Origin: CBDUBH01 sp965365345
GTDB lineage: Bacteria > Bacteroidota > Ignavibacteria > Ignavibacteriales > SURF-24
NCBI GenBank assembly: GCA_965365345.1
Contig: CBDUBH010000021.1
Location: 1-41,734, forward strand
DNA length: 41,734 nucleotides
Direction of reading: 5' to 3'
Below the pieces are notes generated by a model. It worked only from the letters and a program-made list of their open reading frames with translations. It did no database searches and had not been told where the DNA came from. Both the position numbers and the translations under genes were made by a program. Shown piece after piece: positions 36,060 through 41,734 of the stretch; the stretch's first letter is position 1, and every line of letters starts with the position of its first letter.

Positions 36060-36340
36060 AAACCCCGATTTAATCGGGACTGGAAAGAATATCAATTCAG
36101 TGATCTGTCATATCGAAGAAACGAAATGACTGAGATATCTTTTTTTTTAATAATTAACAGATAAAAAATAAATTAAAAAGATTTCTCGCTTCGAAATGAC
36201 ATTACTTCTACATTTTCTTTTAATCTATTAACTCTTTTAATCTTTATATTTTTGAATCTTTGAATTTATAAATAATAAAATTATAATTTAGAAAATATAA
36301 AACAGGGATTGCTTCGGTCATAAGTTCCCTCGCAATGACA
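36060..36340. repeat. Interspersed repeat modules, locus 3
   Basis: The 596-base gap between the third hybrid kinase and glnD has no gene. From 35767 to 36060 it is AT-rich and holds the promoter-like motif. From 36063 it carries repeat modules: the palindrome CCCGATTTAATCGGG (36064-36078); a TGTCATATCGAAG...GAGATATCT variant (36107-36140); AGATTTCTCGCTTCGAAATG (36179-36198, inverted relative to locus 1); TTTGAATCTTTGAA (36251-36264); and GGGATTGCTTCGGTCATAAG continuing to CCTCGCAATGACA (36305-36340), matching 41052-41084. Confidence 0.7.
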
Positions 36341-36362
36341 AATTAATCTTTTTATCTTTGAA

Positions 36363-38927
36363 TTACAAAATTTGTTCGATTGCAGTTGTTAATTCAAATC
36401 TTATTAATTCATAATCGCTTTCGGAAACTTTTTTTCCGTTACGGTCAAGAAGATAAAATGAATCTACCACATCATCGGATTTTGTAGAAATTTTTGCAAA
36501 GTAAATTGAAAGTCCGAGATCGCTCATTTTTTTTGTAATTTGAAAAAGAAGTCCTAATCTATCCGGAGAAAAAACATCGAGAATTGTATATTTTTCGTGT
36601 TCTTCAAAAGCAATTTTAATTTTACCGCTGCGCTTGAAGAATTTATTTTCCAAACGCCACCATTTTGATTTCATTCTTTTGATTTCCTGAATCAGCTGCA
36701 ATTCGCCTTCAACGGCTGCTTTTAAATCTTCTTCAACTTTCTGATAGCGTTCTTCTTCAATAACTTTGTGAGTTCTGAAATCCGAAACATTAAAACTATC
36801 AATTACAATTCCATCTTTGCGAGTAAAAATTCTGGCATCGTGAATGTTCAAATCGTTTATTGCTAAAACTCCGCAAATTTTTGAAAGCAGCGAAGGCGAA
36901 TCTTTTGTAACAATCGTAATATTTGTAAAAGCGTTCATCTCTTTAAAGAAAATTGATAAAGATGAACCCCGTTCAATTTCAGAAAGATGCTGCGAAATTT
37001 CTTCTTCGGTAAAATATTGAACATAACCGATATCATCATGAATTGCATCAATATGATCCTGCATTTGATTATCGGATTCTCCGTTAAACGGAAAATTCAT
37101 AACGCTTGAGTACAAATATTCTTCACCGGTTAATTGCTGCTGAAGCATTGATCTTGATTTAGAATAAAGTTCTGAAAGAAGTTCGCTTTTCCATTCAGTC
37201 CAAACCATCGGATTTACAGCCGAAAGATCTGCAAATGTTAAAAGAAAAAGAAAATCAAGTTCTTCAAGTGATGTAAATCTTGATGCGAAATTATCCAAGG
37301 TTGCCGGATCGTTCAAATTTCTTCTGAATGCCACTTGCTCCATTACTAAATGCTGCGCGACCAAAAATTTTACTAATCTTATTTCCTTTTCGGAATATCC
37401 CAATCTTTCCATGATTGAAGCGGCAAGTTCGGCTCCCAGAATTTCGTGTCCGGAAATACTGATCGGCTTTGCAATATCATGAAATAAAATTGATAAAAAT
37501 AAAATATCTTTTTCTTTTAATCCCGTGTAAATTCTTCCCATTAAGGATTCTTCACCGTAAAGACTTTCAGCATTTTTAATTGCGATCAAAGTATGTTCAT
37601 CGGCTGTAAAATTATGATAAACTCCCGGTTGAAAGAATCCGATCATATCTTTGAATGGAGGCAAAATTAGTTTAAGTACGCCTAATTCATTCATGTGGAA
37701 TAAAGTATCTCCAACTTTTTTGGGCATCCTTAAAATTTCACGAAAAAACACTGAAGATGAATATTCCGAAAATTCCGGTTCTTCCATTTCGCGGACTGAT
37801 TCTATAACAAGCGAACGTAAATTCTCATCGAATCTTGCGCTGTGCAATCCGCGATAGTAAAAAAATCTTAAAATTTCTGAAAGTGAAAGTGAAGGTTTAT
37901 TTTTATCAACAAGGGTAAGTTCGTTTCCTTTAAGGCGTACATCAGTATCAAGTTCAATTGCAAGATAATCCGAAAGCGGATGAGTAATTTCGCCTTCAAA
38001 TTTTCTCATCATTGTTTTCGAAAATCTATTTAAAGTATTGGATGCTTCAAAATATTGTTTCATAAACTCGAGATGAATATTTTCACCTTTGAATTGAAGC
38101 ACTTCGGCAATTTTTTCCTGTGAAGTAAAATCCAATCTGTCGTTTCTTTGTTTGCTTAACAGATGCAAAATATTTCGCGCGTTCAAAACAAATTTGTAAC
38201 TTTCAATTACGCTGCGTAATTCGTTTGGCGCAACAACATTTTTAGAGTAAAGTAGATTTATAAAACTTTCGGTTTGCGTAATTTCATTTTGCTCGGTTAA
38301 AAAAACATTGTTCTTTAACGAGTACATCCATTCCACTGCCTGAAGATCGCGCAATCCGCCTGCGGAATATTTTACATTCGGCTCAAGCACTTTTGATGAA
38401 CTTCCGTATTTATTATATCTTGACTGAATATCATCAAAAAAATCGTAGATCATATTTTTCATATCGTGCTCGGCAATCGATGAGAAAATTCCATCGCGCC
38501 AGCTGCAGTAAACTTTTTCCGAGCCGCTTAAAAATCGTGTTTCAAAGAATTGCGTGAATGCGTGAAGATCATCTTTTATATATTTTTCGATATCGTAATA
38601 ATCGCGAACAGTGTGTGAAACTTCAATTCCGCAATCCCATAAAAGTTGAATTGCCCCGCTGATCGCATCTTCACTATCTTCGGAAGGATCAACTATGAAC
38701 ATTATATCAATATCAGAATACGGCGAAAGTTCGCGTCTGCTGAAACTTCCTGCTGAAGCCAAAGCAAAGTTAAATTTTTCGGCAGCAAAAATTCTGAAAA
38801 TATATTCTTCTACTAAAAGACTATAAGCCACGCAAAATTTGAATGCATCTTTTTGAAGATTTGAATTATTGAAGATATCATCGCGGTATTTTAAAAAATC
38901 TTTTTTGATTTCAACGGGATTGACCAT
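36363..38927 (-). CDS. glnD: GlnD-like [protein-PII] uridylyltransferase/uridylyl-removing enzyme
   Basis: An 854-residue GlnD-type protein, normally the nitrogen sensor that adds or removes UMP on PII. The N-terminal nucleotidyltransferase domain has GSFSRRELSPYSDIDIMF (Gly60-Ser61, Asp72, Asp74) and KYSAGGLRDLQAVEW. The central HD domain has LSILFHDIAKPISISGHE and a later QH pair. Two C-terminal ACT domains are at about 660-740 (ITIVTKDSPSLLSKICGVLA) and 775-850 (YTILDVFSPDRLGLLFQITK), where glutamine usually binds. Both catalytic motifs look complete. No glnB, glnA or amtB is in the window, so the PII target is assumed. It starts 85 bases after the tpl stop, with a terminator between. No Shine-Dalgarno is visible. 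Confidence 0.9.
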   Translation of the reverse strand: MVNPVEIKKDFLKYRDDIFNNSNLQKDAFKFCVAYSLLVEEYIFRIFAAEKFNFALASAGSFSRRELSPYSDIDIMFIVDPSEDSEDAISGAIQLLWDCGIEVSHTVRDYYDIEKYIKDDLHAFTQFFETRFLSGSEKVYCSWRDGIFSSIAEHDMKNMIYDFFDDIQSRYNKYGSSSKVLEPNVKYSAGGLRDLQAVEWMYSLKNNVFLTEQNEITQTESFINLLYSKNVVAPNELRSVIESYKFVLNARNILHLLSKQRNDRLDFTSQEKIAEVLQFKGENIHLEFMKQYFEASNTLNRFSKTMMRKFEGEITHPLSDYLAIELDTDVRLKGNELTLVDKNKPSLSLSEILRFFYYRGLHSARFDENLRSLVIESVREMEEPEFSEYSSSVFFREILRMPKKVGDTLFHMNELGVLKLILPPFKDMIGFFQPGVYHNFTADEHTLIAIKNAESLYGEESLMGRIYTGLKEKDILFLSILFHDIAKPISISGHEILGAELAASIMERLGYSEKEIRLVKFLVAQHLVMEQVAFRRNLNDPATLDNFASRFTSLEELDFLFLLTFADLSAVNPMVWTEWKSELLSELYSKSRSMLQQQLTGEEYLYSSVMNFPFNGESDNQMQDHIDAIHDDIGYVQYFTEEEISQHLSEIERGSSLSIFFKEMNAFTNITIVTKDSPSLLSKICGVLAINDLNIHDARIFTRKDGIVIDSFNVSDFRTHKVIEEERYQKVEEDLKAAVEGELQLIQEIKRMKSKWWRLENKFFKRSGKIKIAFEEHEKYTILDVFSPDRLGLLFQITKKMSDLGLSIYFAKISTKSDDVVDSFYLLDRNGKKVSESDYELIRFELTTAIEQIL

Positions 38928-38946
38928 AACTGTTCACGCATTTTAA

Positions 38947-38983
38947 ATAAAAAAAAGGAGTTCTAATTAAATTAGAACTCCTT
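38947..38983 (-). terminator. Terminator after the tyrosine phenol-lyase gene
   Basis: AAGGAGTTCTAATT (38955-38968) and AATTAGAACTCCTT (38970-38983) form a 14-base perfect stem. The A-run at 38949-38956 becomes the T-tail on the minus strand. It separates the lyase gene from glnD. Confidence 0.9.
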
Positions 38984-39012
38984 AAATTTACGAAAAGTTC
39001 TCGTCAAAAAAA

Positions 39013-40401
39013 TTATAATTTTTCGAAACGAGCCTGGAAGAATCTCAAGAATTTCGGTTCGTAAACCATTTTTAATCCTTTTATTGATTTTCTGTTTTCA
39101 TAGATCTCAATAACTGATTCTGCCGCAACATCAAGATGAGCTTGTGTATAAACTCTGCGCGGGAAAGTTAAACGAACTAATTCCAATTTGGGATAAATAT
39201 GATCGCCGGTTTCTTTGCTTCTTCCGGCAGAAACAATTCCTCTTTCCATTCCGCGAACGCCGCTATCAACATATAATTCAGAAGCTAAGGTTTGTGCGGG
39301 AAATTCATTTTGAGGTAAATGTTCCAATATTTTTTTAGCATCAAGGAAAATTGCGTGTCCGCCGATTGGCTGAACGATCGGAACATCATATTCCATTAAT
39401 TTTTTACCGAAATATTCTACTTGACCGATTCTCGCTTTAATTGTATCGAAGTTTACCATTTCTTCAATACCGCGAGCCATTGCTTCCATATCTCTTCCTG
39501 CCAAACCGCCGTAAGTGTGAAGACCTTCATAAACTACTATGTAATTTCTTGCTTCTTCAAAAACTCTTTCATCGCGGGTTGCTAAAAATCCGCCGATATT
39601 TACAAGAAGATCTTTTTTAGCACTTACCCAAATTCCGTCAAAATGATCACACATTTCTTTTAGAATCTCTGCAATGGTTTTATCTTTATAACCTTTTTCG
39701 CGCATTTTTATAAAATAAGCATTTTCAACAGCGCGGGTTGCATCAAGCCAAAGTTTAATTTTATGTTTTTTACAGAAGCTTTCAACTTCTTTAATATTTT
39801 CCATTGAAACCGGTTGACCGCCTGCCATATTTACCGGAGCTGCCAAACTTACGTAAGGAATTTTATCTGCGCCAACCTCTTTTACAAGTTTTTCCATTTT
39901 GGCAAGATCAATATTTCCTTTGAACTCATGTGTATTTTGCGGATCGTGCGCTTCATCAATAATTACATCAACAAAAGTTCCGCCGGCTAATTCCTGGTGA
40001 GCTCTTGTGGTTGTAAAGTACATATTTCCCGGAATGTAATCGCCCGGTTTGATCATTATTTTTGAAATTAAATGTTCAGCTGCTCTTCCTTGGTGAGTAG
40101 GAACGAAAAGCGGAAATCCATAATATTTTAAAACGTTGCTTTCTAAATAATAGAAGTTTCTGCTGCCTGCATAAGCTTCATCACCAAGCATCATTCCCGC
40201 CCATTGATAATCGCTCATTGCATTTGTACCGCTATCGGTAAGAAGATCAATATAAACATCTTCAGATTTTAAAAGAAAAGTATTGTAACCGGCTTCTTTT
40301 GCCGCTGCTTCTCTTTGTTCTCTTGAAGTCATTTTGATAGGTTCAACAACTTTAATTTTGAAGTTCTCTGCCCATGACCTTTTTTCTAACTTTTTAGCCA
40401 T
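39013..40401 (-). CDS. tpl: Tyrosine phenol-lyase (beta-tyrosinase)
   Basis: A PLP enzyme that splits L-tyrosine to phenol, pyruvate and ammonia. Its 462 residues cover the whole tryptophanase/TPL fold. By alignment from memory with Citrobacter TPL (offset six), the key residues are in place: Lys263 (SAKKD, PLP), Tyr77 (DEAYAGS), Asp220 and Arg223 (WLDATR), Arg410 and Tyr297. The residues that separate TPL from tryptophanase also read as TPL: Thr130 in MYFTTTR (Asp in tryptophanase), Arg387 in MERGIVSAGR (Ile in E. coli TnaA) and Phe454-Phe455 (LRFFQARF). Tryptophanase activity is less likely but not excluded. AAGGAG lies before ATG 40401. It is followed by a strong terminator, and a hairpin/palindrome lies in its upstream gap. 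Confidence 0.85.
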   Translation of the reverse strand: MAKKLEKRSWAENFKIKVVEPIKMTSREQREAAAKEAGYNTFLLKSEDVYIDLLTDSGTNAMSDYQWAGMMLGDEAYAGSRNFYYLESNVLKYYGFPLFVPTHQGRAAEHLISKIMIKPGDYIPGNMYFTTTRAHQELAGGTFVDVIIDEAHDPQNTHEFKGNIDLAKMEKLVKEVGADKIPYVSLAAPVNMAGGQPVSMENIKEVESFCKKHKIKLWLDATRAVENAYFIKMREKGYKDKTIAEILKEMCDHFDGIWVSAKKDLLVNIGGFLATRDERVFEEARNYIVVYEGLHTYGGLAGRDMEAMARGIEEMVNFDTIKARIGQVEYFGKKLMEYDVPIVQPIGGHAIFLDAKKILEHLPQNEFPAQTLASELYVDSGVRGMERGIVSAGRSKETGDHIYPKLELVRLTFPRRVYTQAHLDVAAESVIEIYENRKSIKGLKMVYEPKFLRFFQARFEKL

Positions 40402-40443
40402 AAGTTCTCCTTAGTTATAATTCATCAGGATTTTATAATTGGT

Positions 40444-40484
40444 CTGTTAAGATCAGCAATTAATTTTTGATTGTTGATCAACAG
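40444..40484. promoter_or_regulatory. Inverted repeat and palindrome upstream of tpl
   Basis: The 99-base gap between queF and tpl holds the 12-base palindrome TGTTGATCAACA (40472-40483). A longer imperfect inverted repeat is also present: CTGTTAAGATCAGCAAT (40444-40460) against ATTGTTGATCAACAG (40470-40484). There is no T-run, so a plain terminator is unlikely. It may be an operator controlling tpl, or an RNA hairpin. On the minus strand TTGCTG and TATAAA about 16 bases apart, overlapping its tpl-proximal half, could be the promoter. Confidence 0.4.
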
Positions 40485-40500
40485 AATTTAGTTTCGAAAA

Positions 40501-40881
40501 TTATTCTTCAAAAAAACTGTTACGATATTCTTCGCTTTCATATTCAACATCAATTACCGAAGCTATTCCGCCGCGAACGCCGAATTCAGCAGTAACACGC
40601 ATGTAGCGAGGCTGAATTGCTTTTACAAGATCATCAAGAATTCTATTTGTAACTGCTTCGTAATAAATTCCATCGTTTCTAAAAGAGTGTAAATACAATT
40701 TATATGATTTTAACTCTACACAAAGTTCATTTGGAATGTAATTTAAAATTATTGTTGCAAAATCCGGCTGTCCGGTTTTAGGACAAAGCGAAGTAAATTC
40801 GGGAGCCGAATGTTCAATTGTATAATCTCTATTCGGATTTGGATTTTCAAATGTTTCTAATATTTGATATTTCTCTTGCAT
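40501..40881 (-). CDS. queF: NADPH-dependent 7-cyano-7-deazaguanine reductase (type I QueF)
   Basis: Reduces preQ0 to preQ1 in queuosine synthesis. At 126 residues it is the short unimodular type. Cys33 in FTSLCPKTGQPDF forms the thioimide with preQ0, and Asp40 is the proton donor. The QueF motif ELKSYKLYLHSFRNDGIYYE is at about residue 56-75. AAAGGA precedes ATG 40881. It is in the same direction as queC but separated from it by a 390-base gap filled with repeats. The product would feed the queA product's pathway on the other strand. Confidence 0.97.
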   Translation of the reverse strand: MQEKYQILETFENPNPNRDYTIEHSAPEFTSLCPKTGQPDFATIILNYIPNELCVELKSYKLYLHSFRNDGIYYEAVTNRILDDLVKAIQPRYMRVTAEFGVRGGIASVIDVEYESEEYRNSFFEE

Positions 40882-40988
40882 TATTTTTCCTTTCTGATTT
40901 ATATATTGTCTTAAATATATTTTGATAATAATCTTATTTTTGATTTTTAATTAAGCTATCGCTTCGCTTACAATTCCACTTTTTGTTC

Positions 40989-41260
40989 TGTCATCGCGAG
41001 TCCCATTTGGGATGCGGCGATCTCCGGAGTTAAAATTCAAAAAAAATCACAGAGATTGCTTCGTCACAAGTTCCTCGCAATGACTTTTTTCTTTCATTTC
41101 GAACGAAGTGAGAAATCTTTTTGTATTTTTAGATTTCTCAACCCGATTAAATCTGGATTCGAAATCACAAAAACCAATTTTCTAATTTTTGAATCTTTTC
41201 ATCTTTGAATCTTTCAATTTCTTAATTCTCACATTCTCCGCAGGATGCCTACGGCATTAC
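40989..41260. repeat. Interspersed repeat modules, locus 4
   Basis: The 390-base gap between queC and queF holds a TGTCATCGCGAG... GCGGCGATCTCCGGA module (40989-41028), GAGATTGCTTCGTCACAAG running to CCTCGCAATGAC (41052-41084), CATTTCGAACGAAGTGAG continuing AAATCTTT (41096-41120), CCCGATTAAATCTGG (41142-41156), TTTGAATCTTTTCATCTTT (41188-41206, reverse complement of 559-577) and a GGATGCCTACGGCATTA segment (41243-41259) resembling 631. From 40882 to 40988 I see only the queF leader. Confidence 0.75.
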
Positions 41261-41271
41261 TTTCTTAAATT

Positions 41272-41734
41272 CTAATAAACCGGTCTTACTTTATACGGAA
41301 CCGGATCTTCTATTTCCGCTTGTTGAAATCCGCGCAAACGCAATGCGCAGCTATCACAAACTCCACAAGCTTCATCTTCATTTTGATAACAACTCCAGCT
41401 TAAATTAATCGGTGCGATTAATTCAAATCCTTTTTTTATAATTTCGGATTTTGAAAGATTTATAATCGGAGTTTCGATTTTAATTATTGTTTCCGGTTTC
41501 GTTCCCAAATTTGCCATCTTTTCAAAAGCTTCAAAAAAATCGGGACGGCAATCAGGATAGCCTGATGAATCTTCATAAACTGCGCCGATAAAAATTGCTT
41601 CGGCTCCAATAACTTCAGCCCAACTTACGCAAGCCGCAAGAATATTGGCATTTCTGAAAGGCACATAAGAATTAGGAACCTCAGTATTGTTAAGATTTGC
41701 TTTTTCGATTTGCAAATTGAAATCTGTTAAAGAT
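41272..41734 (-). CDS. queC: 7-cyano-7-deazaguanine synthase, C-terminal part (cut by window edge)
   Basis: Makes preQ0 from 7-carboxy-7-deazaguanine, ATP and ammonia. The frame is open to the right edge (SLTDFNLQIEKANLNN before the visible TTG at 41715), so the true start is outside. NSYVPFRNANILAACVSWAE, AIFIGAVYEDSSGYPDCRPD and the four-cysteine zinc site SCYQNEDEACGVCDSC are diagnostic of QueC. The ATP-binding SGGxDS loop would be upstream of the window. It stands before queF in transcription order. Confidence 0.95.
   Translation of the reverse strand, partial: SLTDFNLQIEKANLNNTEVPNSYVPFRNANILAACVSWAEVIGAEAIFIGAVYEDSSGYPDCRPDFFEAFEKMANLGTKPETIIKIETPIINLSKSEIIKKGFELIAPINLSWSCYQNEDEACGVCDSCALRLRGFQQAEIEDPVPYKVRPVY

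Noticed and set aside
39013..40401. Tryptophanase (TnaA)
   Set aside because: The discriminating positions carry Thr130 and Arg387, as in tyrosine phenol-lyase, instead of Asp and Ile as in E. coli TnaA.
40882..40988. preQ1 riboswitch before queF
   Set aside because: I looked for the compact pseudoknot pattern with an A-rich tail near the ribosome site and saw nothing convincing.
559..41260. CRISPR array or insertion sequence at the repeat loci
   Set aside because: There are no regularly spaced direct repeats with unique spacers, and no transposase frame is present.

Overview
The window reads as ordinary chromosome of an AT-rich Gram-negative bacterium of the Bacteroidota/Chlorobi (FCB) group. 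Ignavibacteria are my best guess, from memory of their style rather than from a search. The grounds are lipid A genes (lpxB, lpxK), a secreted protein ending in a Por/T9SS-type sorting domain (NFPNPFSDSTTIKY), strings of REC-PAS-histidine kinase hybrids, DUF4126/DUF2254/DUF421 membrane proteins and low-GC codon use. I found no rRNA, tRNA, CRISPR array, phage or insertion sequence.

Layout. 1-5.1 kb: the 3' end of an aspartate kinase, a possible 35-residue Cys/Lys peptide, then a minus-strand run (class I amidotransferase, DUF4126, RRM protein, DUF2254, DUF421). 5.2-7.8 kb, plus strand: mrp-nfu (Fe-S assembly), a repeat-filled gap, tpiA. 7.9-20.3 kb, a dense plus-strand run: a membrane-anchored GH2-like protein, smc, a T9SS cargo protein overlapping smc, a MtnX-like phosphatase, an isoprenylcysteine-methyltransferase-like protein, then lpxB-DUF374 acyltransferase-lpxK. 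20.4-26.8 kb, plus strand: ppdK, then queA-ispD-plsY-gpsA (tRNA modification, isoprenoid and phospholipid precursors). 26.9-35.8 kb: a signalling block with three large REC-PAS-kinase hybrids, a helical protein of unknown function and a TPR protein. 36.4-41.7 kb, minus strand: GlnD-like protein, tyrosine phenol-lyase, queF and the 3' part of queC.

The most notable observation is in the signalling block. The two adjacent hybrids at 26941-28458 and 28476-31532 have complementary defects. The first keeps its kinase core (His285, intact G2 box) but has Glu57 where the receiver Asp should be. The second keeps its receiver (Asp61) but has Arg805 in place of the H-box His and has lost two glycines of the G2 box. 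They look like one kinase/receiver function divided between two co-transcribed proteins. The nearby paralogue at 33073-35766 is intact in both modules. Second in interest is the GH2-like protein upstream of smc: it has a GH2 barrel with the nucleophile Glu505 but Ser427-Ser428 where the acid/base Asn-Glu should be, and it carries a C-terminal multipass membrane domain.

Four gaps (about 559-774, 6606-7000, 36060-36340, 40989-41260) are built from the same short repeat modules in different orders and orientations. One module, an ATTCCGG/CCGGAAT hairpin, also appears as the terminator of gpsA. Gene starts were adjusted for mrp, the DUF421 gene and the T9SS gene where a ribosome binding site favoured a different codon. 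smc and lpxB appear to start with TTG.
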